From NCBI RefSeq assembly GCF_000283515.1, contig NC_015976.1, positions 1,736,001 through 1,800,000 of the forward strand: a DNA stretch of 64,000 bases, read 5' to 3'. Position numbers and translations under genes: made by a program. Below, piece by piece: positions 35,928-45,861 of the stretch. The DNA is from Sphingobium sp. SYK-6 (GTDB lineage Bacteria > Pseudomonadota > Alphaproteobacteria > Sphingomonadales > Sphingomonadaceae). The notes under the pieces are model-generated. The model was given only the letters and a program-made list of their open reading frames with translations. It did no database searches and was not told where the DNA came from. Each line of letters opens with the position of its first letter. Position 1 is the stretch's first letter.

Positions 35928-36583
35928 CCGGTCTCATCATTGCCTTGCTGCTGGCGACGCTGACGGCAGCCACGATCCTCCTGTCCGCCCGCATCTCCCT
36001 CCGCGCGGTCGCGCCGGTTGCGGCCGCGCTGCTGCTCGGGCTCGCCGGCTATGCCTGGCAGGGTCATCCGGGCCTGTTCGGCAAGCCGGTGTCGGCCGAC
36101 ACCGGGCAAGTGAAGTTCGACGAGGCTCTTGCCGAGAAGCGGCGCGAGATCGGCGAGCGGATTTCCTCGGCGACGAAATGGCTGGTCGTCTCGGACGCGC
36201 TGGCGCGCAGCGGCAATACCAAGGATGCAGCCAATGTGCTGCAGTCCGGGCTGCGCGAGAACCCCAGGGACCCCAATCTCTGGGTCGGCTTGGGCAACGC
36301 GCTGCTCGCGCATGGCAATGGCACGCTGTCGCCCGCCAGCGACTATGCGTTCCGCCAGGCGCTGACGATCGACCCGCAAAGCGTTTCCGCGAACTATTTC
36401 TATGGGCTGGCGCTTGCCGAATCGGGACAGTTCGAGCGTTCCAGGGACATGTGGCTGAAGCTGGCCGCCCGCTTGCCGGAAGACATGGAGCTGCGCGAGG
36501 AGCTGATCCGCAACGTGGCGCTCATCAATGCCCTGATCGAGCGTCGCGAAGCGATGTCCCGGGGTGGCGAGCAGGCGCCGTGA
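35924..36583 (+). CDS. CcmI/CycH-like TPR protein
   Basis: A 219-residue protein with two N-terminal hydrophobic helices (about 3-20 and 28-47) and a soluble domain with TPR-like repeats: WLVVSDALARSGNTKDAANVLQ, LWVGLGNALLA, and VSANYFYGLALAESG. In System I this part chaperones apocytochromes to the heme lyase. Here it is separate from CcmH, as is usual in alphaproteobacteria (CcmI/CycH), though it is shorter than many CcmI proteins. It overlaps ccmH by ATGA and ends the ccm operon, 69 bp before kup. Confidence 0.82.
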   Translation: MTGLIIALLLATLTAATILLSARISLRAVAPVAAALLLGLAGYAWQGHPGLFGKPVSADTGQVKFDEALAEKRREIGERISSATKWLVVSDALARSGNTKDAANVLQSGLRENPRDPNLWVGLGNALLAHGNGTLSPASDYAFRQALTIDPQSVSANYFYGLALAESGQFERSRDMWLKLAARLPEDMELREELIRNVALINALIERREAMSRGGEQAP

Positions 36584-36652
36584 TTGTGCGTTGCACCATG
36601 GGAGTCGAAATGGTAGGGCGCCGCGCGATCAGGCAGAGGCCTGGCGAGGGGA

Positions 36653-38635
36653 ATGACCGATGACTGCGGTTCAGGCGGGCCAGTGACCACGCCCGATCAA
36701 GGGACGCCGGCCGACGGCGCTGGCTCCGACGACTCTGCGGCGCTGGGTCAAGAAACCGGCCATGCGGCCGATGGACTGACCAAGCTTGCGCTTGCGGCCA
36801 TGGGCATCGTCTTTGGCGACATCGGCACAAGCCCGATCTACGCCTTTCGCGAGACGTTCGCCGGCCATCATCCGCTCGAGCCCGACCGGCTGCACATCTA
36901 TGGCGTGCTCAGCCTGATCTTCTGGTCGATGATGATCGTGGTGACACTGAAATATGTCAGCATCATCATGCGCGCCGACAACAAGGGCGAAGGCGGCAGC
37001 CTCGCGCTGCTCGCCCTCATCAACCGGCAGAGCGGTCACAAACGCTGGACCGGGCCGATCGTGATGCTGGGCGTCTTCGCGACGGCGCTGTTCTACGGCG
37101 ATTCGATGATTACCCCGGCCATGTCGGTGCTCTCCGCATCAGAAGGCCTGACGACGGTGGACCCGCGGCTTGGGCCCCTCGTCCTGCCGGCAGCCGTCGC
37201 CATTCTCGTCGGGCTCTTTGCTATCCAGGCGCGGGGGACGGCGCGGGTCGGGCAGCTTTTCGGCCCGATCATGCTCGTCTATTTCCTCACCCTGGCGACG
37301 CTGGGCCTCTTTCATATCGCCAGCAATCCGGCGATCCTGCTCGCGCTCAATCCCTGGTATGCCATCCAGTTCTTCCTGACCGACGGCGGCGTCGCTTTCC
37401 TGGCGCTCGGCTCGGTGGTGCTGGCCGTGACGGGGGCGGAAGCGCTTTACGCGGACATGGGGCATTTCGGCCGCAATCCCATCCGCGTCTCCTGGCTGTT
37501 CTTCGTGCTGCCCGGGCTCATGCTCAATTATCTGGGTCAGGGCGCCATGATCCTCTCGCTGCCGCCCGGCGCGGCAGCAGAGGCGATCCAGAATCCCTTC
37601 TTCCTTCTGGCGTCCGAGCCCCTGCGTCTGCCGCTCGTGATCCTCGCGATCCTCGCGACGATCATCGCGAGCCAGGCCGTGATTTCCGGGGCCTTCTCGC
37701 TGACCCAGCAGGCGATCCAGCTCGGCTTCATGCCCCGTCTCAAGATCACCCACACCAGCGCGAGCGCGCAGGGGCAGATCTATATTCCAGTCATCAACTG
37801 GGGCCTCATGGTGATGGTCATCGCGCTGGTGCTGTCCTTCCGCTCCTCCAGCAATCTGGCGGCTGCTTATGGGATCGCGGTCACGGGTGCGATGTTCATC
37901 GACAGCTGCCTGCTCGCCGTCCTGCTTTTCTCGCTGTGGAAATGGAACCGGCTGCTCTCCGTGGCGGTGCTGGCCCTGTTCTTCCTGGTGGATACCGCCT
38001 ATTTCGCCGCCAATCTCACCAAGGTGCCCGATGGTGGCTGGTTCCCGCTGATGGTCGGGCTCGTCATCTTCACGCTGCTGACCACATGGTCGAAGGGCAG
38101 GGGGCTGATGATGGAGCGGCTGCGCGAATCGGCGATGCCGATCCCGGTGTTCGTCGCCTCCGCAGCGAACAGCGCGGTTCGCGTCCCGGGCACCGCCGTG
38201 TTCCTCACGTCCACGCCGGATGGCGTGCCGCACGCGCTGCTCCACAATCTCAAGCACAACAAGGTGCTGCACGAGCGGGTGGTGCTGCTCACCGTGAAGG
38301 TCGCTGACCTGCCGACCGTCGGCCCGGCCAAGCGCTATCAGGTGGAGGATCTCGGGCGCGGTTTCTTCCGCCTGATCCTGAACTACGGCTTCATGGAGGA
38401 AGTGGACGTGCCGGCCGCGCTGGCGGGGGCCTCCGGTTGCGGCGTGCCGTTCAAGATGATGGAGACGAGCTTCTTCCTCGCGCGCCAGACGCTCCTGCCG
38501 TCCGCGCGGCCGGGGATGCGCATCTGGCGGGAGAAGCTGTTCGCCTGGATGCTGCGCAACGCGGAAAGCGCGATGGAGTTCTTCCGCCTGCCCACCAATC
38601 GCGTGATCGAGCTGGGGAGCCAGGTCGAGATCTGA
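36653..38635 (+). CDS. kup: Low-affinity potassium transport protein Kup
   Basis: A 660-residue K+/H+ symporter of the KUP/HAK/KT family. After a hydrophilic N-terminus, [20 protein letters not shown] (50-69) is the family's signature first helix. [20 protein letters not shown] and [20 protein letters not shown] are equally diagnostic. About twelve helices are followed by a soluble C-terminal domain of some 150 residues. No K+ regulator or riboswitch was recognised upstream. The gene appears monocistronic, 103 bp before the MFS gene. Confidence 0.95.
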   Translation: MTDDCGSGGPVTTPDQGTPADGAGSDDSAALGQETGHAADGLTKLALAAMGIVFGDIGTSPIYAFRETFAGHHPLEPDRLHIYGVLSLIFWSMMIVVTLKYVSIIMRADNKGEGGSLALLALINRQSGHKRWTGPIVMLGVFATALFYGDSMITPAMSVLSASEGLTTVDPRLGPLVLPAAVAILVGLFAIQARGTARVGQLFGPIMLVYFLTLATLGLFHIASNPAILLALNPWYAIQFFLTDGGVAFLALGSVVLAVTGAEALYADMGHFGRNPIRVSWLFFVLPGLMLNYLGQGAMILSLPPGAAAEAIQNPFFLLASEPLRLPLVILAILATIIASQAVISGAFSLTQQAIQLGFMPRLKITHTSASAQGQIYIPVINWGLMVMVIALVLSFRSSSNLAAAYGIAVTGAMFIDSCLLAVLLFSLWKWNRLLSVAVLALFFLVDTAYFAANLTKVPDGGWFPLMVGLVIFTLLTTWSKGRGLMMERLRESAMPIPVFVASAANSAVRVPGTAVFLTSTPDGVPHALLHNLKHNKVLHERVVLLTVKVADLPTVGPAKRYQVEDLGRGFFRLILNYGFMEEVDVPAALAGASGCGVPFKMMETSFFLARQTLLPSARPGMRIWREKLFAWMLRNAESAMEFFRLPTNRVIELGSQVEI

Positions 38636-38738
38636 GCCCGTCCCCCGGGACCGAAATGGCGCGGGCCGAATCGCTGGCCAGCGTATCGCCACGGTGCCAG
38701 AGTGCCGACAGGCCGGCTTTCCCGGCGGGGGGCGGGGC

Positions 38739-40097
38739 ATGACGGCTGGGCAGGGAATGATTGCGACGATTTCCGCGACGCTTGACCAGCGGCCGGTCAG
38801 TGCCCGGCAGATCACGATCCTGCTCATCGTCCAGTTCATCCTGATGATCGACGGGCTGGACATCCAGCTCCTCGGGCTCGTCGCGCCGGTGATCCTCGCG
38901 GAATGGGGCATCGAGCGTGCCGCCTTCGGTCCGGCGCTGGCGGCGTCCCTGCTGGGGCTCGCGCTCGGTGCGGGCGGCGGCGGGCGGCTCGGCGACCTGT
39001 TCGGGCGCAAGCGCGTCCTGTGCGTGGCGACCTTCCTGTTCGGCCTGGCGACGGTGGTCGCGGCCTTCGCGCAGGATGTGACGCAGATGACGATCATCCG
39101 CTTCATCAGTGGCCTCGGCTTCGGCGCGGCGACGCCCTCGTCCGTCGCGCTGGTCGCCGAATGGCTGCCCCGCCGGGCGCAGGCGAAAGCGATTGCGTTC
39201 CTGTCGGTCGGCACGCCGCTCGGCGGCATGGTCGGGGCGCTGGCGCTGCAGCTCTTCCTACCCATGCTCGGCTGGCGAGGCTGCTTCGTCGCATGCGGTC
39301 TGCTGACGCTCGCGGTTGCCTTCGTCGTGCTGGTGGCGCTGCCGGAGTCCGCCGCTTATCTGGCCGGAAAGGGCGAGAGCCAGCGCGCCGCCGACCTGCT
39401 GAAGCGCCACGCGGGCATCGAGTCGATCGCGCTCGCGACGCCTGCGTCCGCGCGCGAGATGCCGACCTCGCAAGCCCGACAGGACAGCATGTTCGCGCGC
39501 CATTATCTCCGCCTCAATGTGGGGGCATGGCTGCTGTTCTTCTCCGCCCAGCTCATCGTCTACGCCTTCATTTCATGGATGCCGACGATGCTCACCACGG
39601 CCGGCTTTCCACTCGCGCAGGCGCTTCAGGCGATCTTCGCCTTCAATCTCCTGTCTGTCATGGCCGCGCTGCTTGCCGGCTTCCTCGTCAATGCGCTCGG
39701 CTCGCGGATGGTGGTGATGTCGGCCGCCCTGCTGGCGGCAGGATGCATCCTGCTGCTGGGGCTGCGGCTGCATGGGCTCAGCGGCCTGCCGGATGCCGCG
39801 ACTTATTGGGTGGTGATGGGCGCGGTCGGAGGCGTCGGCATTTTCGCCAGTACCGTCATCGCGACCGGCTATTCCGTGATCGCGCTCGGCTATTCCGAAC
39901 AGGTGCGCGCGACCGGCATCGGGGTCGGGCTGATGATCGGCCGCTCGGGCGGCGTGATCATGGGGCTGATCGGCGGCGTGCTGCTGAGCGTGGCCAATGA
40001 CCAGAGCTGGCCGTTCTTCGCGGTCGTCCTGTTCTTCGCGTTCACCATCCTCGCCGCCGCGCTCGTCATCAACCGGCATATCCCGCCGCTGCGCTGA
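38739..40097 (+). CDS. MFS transporter, aromatic acid:H+ symporter-like (AAHS family)
   Basis: A 452-residue twelve-helix major facilitator. The first helix carries MIDGLDIQLLGLVAP, matching the D-G-x-D motif of the AAHS group (PcaK, BenK, MhpT). The loop GGRLGDLFGRKR is the conserved intracellular loop, and LPESAAYLAGKG follows helix 6. Aromatic acids are therefore a plausible substrate class, but no aromatic catabolic genes are adjacent. ATG 38739 lies in a G-rich context; ATG 38757 and an upstream frame to 38694 are alternatives. It converges with the MobA-like gene, leaving 12 bp. Confidence 0.82.
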   Translation: MTAGQGMIATISATLDQRPVSARQITILLIVQFILMIDGLDIQLLGLVAPVILAEWGIERAAFGPALAASLLGLALGAGGGGRLGDLFGRKRVLCVATFLFGLATVVAAFAQDVTQMTIIRFISGLGFGAATPSSVALVAEWLPRRAQAKAIAFLSVGTPLGGMVGALALQLFLPMLGWRGCFVACGLLTLAVAFVVLVALPESAAYLAGKGESQRAADLLKRHAGIESIALATPASAREMPTSQARQDSMFARHYLRLNVGAWLLFFSAQLIVYAFISWMPTMLTTAGFPLAQALQAIFAFNLLSVMAALLAGFLVNALGSRMVVMSAALLAAGCILLLGLRLHGLSGLPDAATYWVVMGAVGGVGIFASTVIATGYSVIALGYSEQVRATGIGVGLMIGRSGGVIMGLIGGVLLSVANDQSWPFFAVVLFFAFTILAAALVINRHIPPLR

Positions 40098-40109
40098 GAG
40101 CCTGGCCGG

Positions 40110-40721
40110 TCAGGCCTGCTCGCCCGGATCGAGTGCCCGCAGATAGTTCGCGGCACGGGCCAGATCCGCAGGCGTATCGATGTCGATCATGCGGTCTGCC
40201 GGTGCTTCGACGATGAGCGCATCCCCGGCCAATGCGCGCGCGCCGCGATCGCCCTGCAAGGTCTCGATCATCGGCAGGAAAGCGGCGGGGAACAGCGCGG
40301 GTGGCTGAGGCGGCCCGCCGGGCGCGCGGGAGAAGAGGGGCTGGCTCCCGTCCTGATCCCACTGAGTGACCAGTCCGGCCAGATGCCCCGCATCGACGAA
40401 GGGCATGTCCGCCAGCAGGATCAGCAGGGCCGTCGCCCCCAGGCCGCGCGCGGCGCCCGCCGCGATGCGCAGGGAGGACGCCAGACCGTCTTCGGGATGC
40501 GGATTGGGGAGCAGGACATAGCCGGGGCAAGCCGCCGACAGCCGCGCGTCCGGACCCGCGATGACGAGATGACGCGCCGCCGGAATGCCCAGCCCCGCCT
40601 GCGCCGCCCATGCGATCAGCGGGCGACCCCCGAGCGTGGCCAGCAGCTTGTCCTCGCGCCCGAAGCGCGACGAACGACCGGCGCCGAGCAGCGCGACGAC
40701 CAGGCCGTCATTGCCCGGCAC
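40110..40721 (-). CDS. MobA/MocA-like nucleotidyltransferase
   Basis: A 203-residue NTP-transferase fold protein. LLGAGRSSRFG (11-21) followed by Lys25 is the nucleotide-binding loop of the MobA/MocA family, and LLILLADMPFVDAGHL carries the metal-binding D-M-P. In molybdenum hydroxylase loci such proteins attach CMP or GMP to molybdopterin. The adjacent xdhC and the molybdenum enzyme across the divergent promoter make a MocA-type cytidylyltransferase role plausible. It starts with GTG inside the end of xdhC, overlapping it by 14 bp. Confidence 0.82.
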   Translation of the reverse strand: MPGNDGLVVALLGAGRSSRFGREDKLLATLGGRPLIAWAAQAGLGIPAARHLVIAGPDARLSAACPGYVLLPNPHPEDGLASSLRIAAGAARGLGATALLILLADMPFVDAGHLAGLVTQWDQDGSQPLFSRAPGGPPQPPALFPAAFLPMIETLQGDRGARALAGDALIVEAPADRMIDIDTPADLARAANYLRALDPGEQA

Positions 40722-41625
40722 GCAGCGCCTTCACGATGCCCGCCGCGATCGACAGGGCGATTTCCTGGGGCCCCATGCCGCCGATCGGGACACCGGCCGG
40801 GCCATCGATGCGCGCCAGCGCCGCCCGGTCGATGCCGAGGGCTTCGAGCCGCTCCAGCCGGCGCGCCTGATTGGCCCGCGAGCCCAGCGCGCCGACATAG
40901 CCGGTAGGGTGGAGCAGGGCGGCGGCGAGGGCCGGATCGTCGATCTTGACGTCATGGCTGAGCGTCACCACCGCCGCGCTGGCATCCGGCGCGAAGGCGT
41001 GCACGGCCTCATCCGGCCAGGCATCGGTCAGGGTGGCATCGGGGAAGCGCGCGGCGCTCAGGAAGCGCTCGCGCGGGTCGTTGACGGTCACGCTGAAGCC
41101 GGTCGCGCGGGCAATGGCGGACAGGGTCTGCGCGATCTGAACCCCGCCGACGATGAGCAGGCGGCGCGCCGGCTCGTAGACGTTGACGAAATGGCCGGGC
41201 AGGTCGCCCGTGACGGTGCGGCCGGTTGCAAGATCGGTGGAAAGAGCAAGAGGCCTTGCCGCCTTGCGCGCCGCCTCGATCGCGCCGAACAGGGCTGGCG
41301 GAAAGCCGTCTTCGCTCACCGGCTGCACGAGGACGCCGATCTGCCCGCCGCAGGGCAGGCCGGGCAGCCACACGCCGGGATCGCTGCTGCCATAATGATG
41401 AACGCTGGCCGGCGCGCCGGCGATCACCCCTTCGGCAAGGGCGAACACTTCATATTCGACACAGCCGCCGGAGATCGATCCGGCAAAGCGCCCATCGCCT
41501 GCCACGAGCAGATGCCCGCCCCGGGGGCGCGGGGCCGAGCCCGATGCCTCGATCACGGTGGCAAGCGCCATGGGCTGGCCGGCCCAGTCGCGGGCGGCCG
41601 CGACGATCTCGTCAATGTCGTTCAA
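40708..41625 (-). CDS. XdhC/CoxI family molybdenum-enzyme maturation protein
   Basis: A 305-residue XdhC-like protein that would bind the molybdenum cofactor, promote its sulfuration and insert it into the hydroxylase encoded divergently at 41774-44448. [30 protein letters not shown] and the CGGQI segment form the XdhC/CoxI N-terminal domain. [21 protein letters not shown] begins the C-terminal Rossmann domain, where [13 protein letters not shown] is conserved. The frame runs upstream to 42009, overlapping the opposite gene. I chose TTG 41625, which gives the usual N-terminus, but it has only a weak ribosome site and the true start is not certain. Confidence 0.85.
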   Translation of the reverse strand: MNDIDEIVAAARDWAGQPMALATVIEASGSAPRPRGGHLLVAGDGRFAGSISGGCVEYEVFALAEGVIAGAPASVHHYGSSDPGVWLPGLPCGGQIGVLVQPVSEDGFPPALFGAIEAARKAARPLALSTDLATGRTVTGDLPGHFVNVYEPARRLLIVGGVQIAQTLSAIARATGFSVTVNDPRERFLSAARFPDATLTDAWPDEAVHAFAPDASAAVVTLSHDVKIDDPALAAALLHPTGYVGALGSRANQARRLERLEALGIDRAALARIDGPAGVPIGGMGPQEIALSIAAGIVKALRAGQ

Positions 41626-41773
41626 TGTCTGTCCAGTGGCTCTCGGATTCAGGCGGGGTGTCGCGCTCCGGGGGTGGGCTGCAAAACAGATTATTGCAAG
41701 GCTATGGACATTGACAACCGCCCACGCGCATCGGCATTCTCGATCATCAGCAAGGACGGGCAGGAGAGCGGGC

Positions 41774-42244
41774 ATGGCCACCACATTGTCGATCAACGGC
41801 GAGACGCGGGAAGTGGACACCGATCCGCGCAAACCCCTGCTCTGGGTGCTGCGCGAGGATCTCGACATGCCCGGCACCAAGTTCGGCTGCGGCATGGCGC
41901 TGTGCGGCGCCTGCACCGTGCATGTCGACGGCAAGGCGGTGCGCTCCTGCACCACGCCGATCAGCACCGTGGCCGGCAAGCAGGTCACTACCATCGAGCA
42001 TGTCGCCACCTTGCCGGTCGGCCGGAAAGTGAGCGAAGCCTGGACGGAGCTGGACGTGCCGCAATGCGGCTACTGCCAGGCCGGCCAGATCATGAGCGCG
42101 ACCGCGCTGCTCAGCGCCAAGCCGTCGCCGAGCGACGAGGAGATCGATCAGGCCATGAGCGGCAACATCTGCCGTTGCGCGACATATCTGCGAATTCGAG
42201 CGGCGATCAAGAAAGCGGCCGCCAGCGAAGGAGCCAGCGCATGA
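41774..42244 (+). CDS. (2Fe-2S)-binding subunit of a molybdenum hydroxylase (IorA-like)
   Basis: A 156-residue electron-transfer subunit with two [2Fe-2S] clusters. The plant-type cluster uses Cys39, Cys44, Cys47 and Cys59 ([10 protein letters not shown]). The second uses Cys98, Cys101, Cys133 and Cys135 ([17 protein letters not shown]). The small-subunit layout fits isoquinoline 1-oxidoreductase alpha subunits and aldehyde oxidoreductases of the same branch. AGGAG precedes ATG 41774. Its stop overlaps the large-subunit start by ATGA. No FAD subunit is encoded, so electrons probably pass to a cytochrome or membrane partner. Confidence 0.9.
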   Translation: MATTLSINGETREVDTDPRKPLLWVLREDLDMPGTKFGCGMALCGACTVHVDGKAVRSCTTPISTVAGKQVTTIEHVATLPVGRKVSEAWTELDVPQCGYCQAGQIMSATALLSAKPSPSDEEIDQAMSGNICRCATYLRIRAAIKKAAASEGASA

Positions 42245-44448
42245 CCGCCCCGGTGATGCTCGGCCGCCGGGCGCTCCTCAAGGCGACGCTGGTCGGCGGC
42301 GCGGTGCTTGCCTTCGACGCGCGGATCGCCTTTGCGGCCAATCCGGGGGACAAGGCCACGGTCATCAATGCCTATATCCGCGTCAACCCGGACAACAGCT
42401 TCATCATCGGGGCGAAGAACCCGGAGATCGGGCAGGGCGTCAAGACGATGCTGCCGATGCTCATTGCCGAGGAACTGGACGTCGACTGGGCGCAGGTGAC
42501 GCCCGAGACGACGATTGCCGACGACAAGGTCTATGGCTTCCAGATCGCGGGCGGCAGCTTCACGACGCCGATGAACTACATCCCCATGCGCCAGGTGGGC
42601 GCGGCGGCGCGCGCGATGTTCGTGAAGGCAGCGGCGGCACAATGGAACGTGCCGGAGAATGCCCTCACCACGGCGGGCGGCACGGTGACGCATGCGGCCA
42701 GCAAGCGCAGCGCCACTTATGCGCAGCTCGCGGCTGCGGCGGCGAAAGTCACCGCGCCGGCGCTGGACAAGGTGCCCCTCAAGGAACCGGCCGCTTTCCG
42801 CATCATCGGCCGGTCGAAGATCGGGATCGATACGCCCGCCATCGTCGCGGGCAAGCCGCTGTTCGGCATAGACGTGGTGAAGCCGGGGATGGTGCAGGCC
42901 GCGATCGAGGCCTGCCCGACTTATGGCGGCACGCTGGTGAGCTTCGACGAGGCGGTGGTTAAGGCCCTGCCGGGCATCATCGCGGTCATCCCGATGAACA
43001 GCAGCTATGACCTCAAGGGCGGCCATGACGCCGTCGCCATCGTGGCGGAAAGCTGGTGGGTGGCCAATCAGGCGCGCGCCGCGCTCAAGCCGGTCTGGTC
43101 GGTCGATGCGCAGAAGGGCTATTCCACGGCATCCTTCGCCCGGCAGGCGAAGGAGAAGATGGACGGCAAGGCTGAGACCACGTTGTTCAGCAAGGGCGAT
43201 GCGACGCAGGCGCTGGCCGGCGCGGCGAAGACCGTCTCGGCCCGCTATGACTATCCCTTCCTCGCCCATGCGACGCTGGAACCCCAGAACTGCACGGCGG
43301 AATTCAGGGACGGCAAGATCGAGTTCTGGGCGCCGACGCAATTCCCCGCCGATGGCCGCAGGATCGTGGCCGAAGCGATCGGCATCGCGCCCGAGAACAT
43401 CACGATCCACATGACGCGGATCGGCGGCGGCTTCGGGCGGCGGCTGTCCAACGATTATATGGCGCAGGTCGCGCAGATCGCGAAGGCGCTGCCTGGCCGG
43501 CCGGTCAAGCTCATCTGGAACCGCACGGACGATCTGCGGCACGATTTCTATCGGCCCGGGGGCTGGCATAGCCTGAGTGCCGGGCTGGATGGCGAGGGCC
43601 GCCTCACGGCGCTGACGGATCATTTCGTGACCTATGGCAAGGAGGGCAAGCCTGCCACCGGCGCGGGCATGCACGACACGGAATTCCCGGTGCGCTTGCT
43701 GGGCGATGTCGCTCTGGGCGTGTCGTTCATCGAGAGCAATGTGCCGACCGGCTATCTGCGGGCACCGACGTCCAATGCCATGGCCTTCGTCTTCCAGAGC
43801 TTCCTCGATGAAGTGGCACTGGCGGCGGGCACGGATTTGCCGGAAATGCTCCGGCGCATCCTGGGCGAGCCGCGCGTGCTCAAGTTCGAAGGCGGCTCGC
43901 CGGACGGCAGCACGCCCGAGTTCAACACCGGCCGCGCCCGGACGATCATCGACAAGGTCTGCCAGATGGCCGGCTGGAAAGGGCGCGAAGGCGGCAATGG
44001 CAAGGGCCGTGGCTTCGGTTTCTACTACAGCCACCGGGGCTATTTCGCGGAAGTGGTGGATATCTCGGTGAGCGAGAAGGGCGCCGTGCAGGTCGAGAAG
44101 GTCTGGGTCGCCGGCGATGTCGGCGCGCAGATCATCAATCCGATCAATGCCGTGCACCAGGTGCAGGGATCGGTGATCGACGGCATCGGCCAGATCCTCT
44201 CGGGGCAGAAGGTCGAGATCGTGAATGGCGCGGCGAACCGCACGAACTTCCACGATTATCCACTCCCCCGCATAGGGGCTGCACCGGAGGATGTCGTGGT
44301 GGAATTCGTCCTCTCCGACGCGCCGGTGACGGGCCTTGGCGAACCGGCGCTTCCGCCGGTGGTGCCGGCCATCGCCAACGCGATCTTCGCGGCGACGGGC
44401 AAGCGGGTTCGCTCGCTCCCGGTGGTGCCGGCGGACCTGACGGCCTGA
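42241..44448 (+). CDS. Molybdopterin-binding large subunit, IorB-like xanthine dehydrogenase family, Tat-exported
   Basis: A 735-residue catalytic subunit. The N-terminus [20 protein letters not shown] has twin arginines (9-10) and a hydrophobic stretch, a Tat signal, so the folded enzyme is likely periplasmic. [14 protein letters not shown] is the Mo-pterin-binding segment of the isoquinoline/aldehyde oxidoreductase branch, and Glu701 in GLGEPALPP is the conserved catalytic base. It pairs with the 2Fe-2S subunit. Substrate may be an aldehyde or N-heterocycle; sequence alone does not decide. There is no FAD subunit, matching this branch. Confidence 0.9.
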   Translation: MTAPVMLGRRALLKATLVGGAVLAFDARIAFAANPGDKATVINAYIRVNPDNSFIIGAKNPEIGQGVKTMLPMLIAEELDVDWAQVTPETTIADDKVYGFQIAGGSFTTPMNYIPMRQVGAAARAMFVKAAAAQWNVPENALTTAGGTVTHAASKRSATYAQLAAAAAKVTAPALDKVPLKEPAAFRIIGRSKIGIDTPAIVAGKPLFGIDVVKPGMVQAAIEACPTYGGTLVSFDEAVVKALPGIIAVIPMNSSYDLKGGHDAVAIVAESWWVANQARAALKPVWSVDAQKGYSTASFARQAKEKMDGKAETTLFSKGDATQALAGAAKTVSARYDYPFLAHATLEPQNCTAEFRDGKIEFWAPTQFPADGRRIVAEAIGIAPENITIHMTRIGGGFGRRLSNDYMAQVAQIAKALPGRPVKLIWNRTDDLRHDFYRPGGWHSLSAGLDGEGRLTALTDHFVTYGKEGKPATGAGMHDTEFPVRLLGDVALGVSFIESNVPTGYLRAPTSNAMAFVFQSFLDEVALAAGTDLPEMLRRILGEPRVLKFEGGSPDGSTPEFNTGRARTIIDKVCQMAGWKGREGGNGKGRGFGFYYSHRGYFAEVVDISVSEKGAVQVEKVWVAGDVGAQIINPINAVHQVQGSVIDGIGQILSGQKVEIVNGAANRTNFHDYPLPRIGAAPEDVVVEFVLSDAPVTGLGEPALPPVVPAIANAIFAATGKRVRSLPVVPADLTA

Positions 44449-44518
44449 GGAACGGGCGGGGAAGGAGAGCCGTCATTCTCCTGTTCCCCGCCGCCGCTTG
44501 AACCCGAGGAGAGGCAAT

Positions 44519-44800
44519 ATGGTCGAAGCCCGCTGGAACGGCACCGTCATCGCCCGCAGCGATGATATAGTGGTCGTCGAAGGCAATCACTATTTCCCCG
44601 CCGAAGCGGTCGATCCGGCGGTGCTGCGCCCCAGCGACACCACGACGATCTGCTCCTGGAAAGGCACGGCGCATTATTACGGCCTGCACGTCGACGGCGC
44701 CGACAACCCGGATGCCGCCTGGTATTATCCCGACCCCAAGCCCGAGGCGGAAGCCGTCCGGGGGCGGATTGCTTTCTGGAAAGGCGTCGAGGTCGGCTGA
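44519..44800 (+). CDS. DUF427 domain-containing protein
   Basis: A 93-residue single-domain protein of the DUF427 family. ARWNGTVIARSDDIVVVEGNHYFP, TTICSWKGTAHYY and AWYYPDPKPEAE are the conserved blocks: a short beta-rich domain with many aromatic residues. Function is not established. The ATG at 44519 has an excellent AGGAGAGG site; the frame continues 7 codons upstream from a TTG. It stands alone 70 bp after the molybdenum hydroxylase gene and may belong to that transcript. Confidence 0.88.
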   Translation: MVEARWNGTVIARSDDIVVVEGNHYFPAEAVDPAVLRPSDTTTICSWKGTAHYYGLHVDGADNPDAAWYYPDPKPEAEAVRGRIAFWKGVEVG

Positions 44801-44834
44801 GAGGGCGGGGAGATCGGGCCTGAGCGCGGCGTAT

Positions 44835-44865
44835 GGATCATTGATCCTGGCCGGGGCTTGCCCCG
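44835..44865. terminator. Tandem palindromes between convergent genes, possible bidirectional terminator
   Basis: GGATCA/TGATCC (44835-44847, one-base centre) and CGGGGC/GCCCCG (44852-44865, two-base loop) lie between the convergent DUF427 and ArsC genes. The second stem is followed by ATTTCG on the plus strand. The position suits shared transcription termination, but no long T-run exists. The CGGGGCTTGCCCCG core also resembles the repeat arms at 53073. Confidence 0.45.
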
Positions 44866-44895
44866 ATTTCGTGTAAAGGAGCGTCCCCTGATCGC

Positions 44896-45234
44896 TCAGA
44901 GGATTTCCCGTACTCGTTCCGGCGGACGCCCCAGTCGCACGCCCTTGTCGGTCTCGACCAGCGGGCGCTCGATGAGGATCGGATCGGCGGCCATGGCGTC
45001 GAGGATGGCGGCGTCATCGGCATCCCTGAGGGCCTTCGCGCCGTCCTCGCCTTTGCGCAGGCCATCGCGCGGCGTCATGCCGGCCCGCGCGTAAAGCCCG
45101 GCCAGCGTCTCGCGACTCGGCGGGGTCTTGAGATATTCGACGATCTCGACGTCGATGCCGGGAGTGCTCTCGAGGATCGCCAGCGTCTCGCGCGATTTGG
45201 AGCAGCGCGGATTGTGATAGATCGTGGCTTTCAT
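44896..45234 (-). CDS. arsC: Arsenate reductase family protein (ArsC, glutaredoxin-dependent type)
   Basis: A 112-residue ArsC-fold protein. YHNPRCSKSRETLAIL carries the catalytic Cys11 in the phosphate-binding-like loop, YLKTPPSRETLAGL follows as in ArsC, and ERPLVETDKGVRLGRPPERV provides the conserved arginines. It would reduce arsenate to arsenite with glutathione/glutaredoxin. It could equally be an ArsC-like Spx/YffB relative, but the RP-x-V block supports ArsC. No arsenic operon surrounds it. Its start overlaps the stop of the acetyltransferase gene (ATGA). Confidence 0.85.
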   Translation of the reverse strand: MKATIYHNPRCSKSRETLAILESTPGIDVEIVEYLKTPPSRETLAGLYARAGMTPRDGLRKGEDGAKALRDADDAAILDAMAADPILIERPLVETDKGVRLGRPPERVREIL

Positions 45235-45791
45235 GGCTCGTCCTTCCGGTTTGGCTCTGGTCGATCGGCGGGCGCCTCGTCGCCCAATGCCCGCTGCATG
45301 TAGACGGTGTCCAGCCATTGCCCGAACTTGCGGCCGACTTTCTCCATCCGGCCCGCGTGGCGAAAGCCCAGCCGGCCGTGAAGCGCGACCGAGCCGGGCT
45401 CTCCGCCGCCGATCACCGCCAGCATCTGCGTGAAGCCGCGCGCGGCGGCAGCGGCGACCAGTGCGGCGAGCAGGGCGCGGCCGACACCCTGCCCGGTCCG
45501 GTCGGCGCGGACATAGATGCTGTCCTCGCAGGCATGGGCATAGGCCGGGCGATCGCGGAACTGCGTGGCATAGGCATAGCCCAGAATCGTGCCTGCCTCG
45601 TCGAGCGCCACGAGGAATGGCCACTGCCGCCCGAGACATTGGCTGATCTTCTCGCGCCAGTGTTCCGCGCCCGGCGGATCGGTGTCGAAGGTCGCCGTGC
45701 CGTGCAGGACGTGATGGGCATAGAGGGCGGCGATCTGCCCCGCATCTGCGGGCTCGACGGGGCGGATGGCGAGGACGGGCGCGGCGCTCAT
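45231..45791 (-). CDS. GNAT acetyltransferase, phosphinothricin acetyltransferase-like
   Basis: A 186-residue GCN5-related N-acetyltransferase. It opens with AIRPVEPADAGQIAALYAHH and contains GTATFDTDPP, a pattern typical of the PAT/bar-like branch. SIYVRADRTGQGVGRALLAAL is the acetyl-CoA-binding R/Q-x-x-G-x-G/A motif. HGRLGFRHAGRMEKVGRKFG follows as in MddA/YncA methionine derivative detoxifiers. Probable substrates are amino-acid analogues such as methionine sulfoximine or phosphinothricin. It is translationally coupled to arsC downstream. Confidence 0.88.
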   Translation of the reverse strand: MSAAPVLAIRPVEPADAGQIAALYAHHVLHGTATFDTDPPGAEHWREKISQCLGRQWPFLVALDEAGTILGYAYATQFRDRPAYAHACEDSIYVRADRTGQGVGRALLAALVAAAAARGFTQMLAVIGGGEPGSVALHGRLGFRHAGRMEKVGRKFGQWLDTVYMQRALGDEAPADRPEPNRKDEP

Positions 45792-45861
45792 CGTTCGGAT
45801 GATACGCGAGCGGTCCCGGCGTTCGGGAGCCGGCCCGAGGCCCGTGCTCCCGATGCCAGCC

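Noticed and set aside
37139..39265. A 708-codon minus-strand frame
   Set aside because: Antisense to kup and the MFS gene, rich in Arg, His and Gln with no domain.
40585..42240. Long plus-strand extension upstream of the molybdenum hydroxylase large subunit
   Set aside because: The frame is open far upstream, but ATG 42241 begins a proper Tat signal and overlaps the 2Fe-2S gene stop; the extension is antisense to xdhC and the MobA-like gene.
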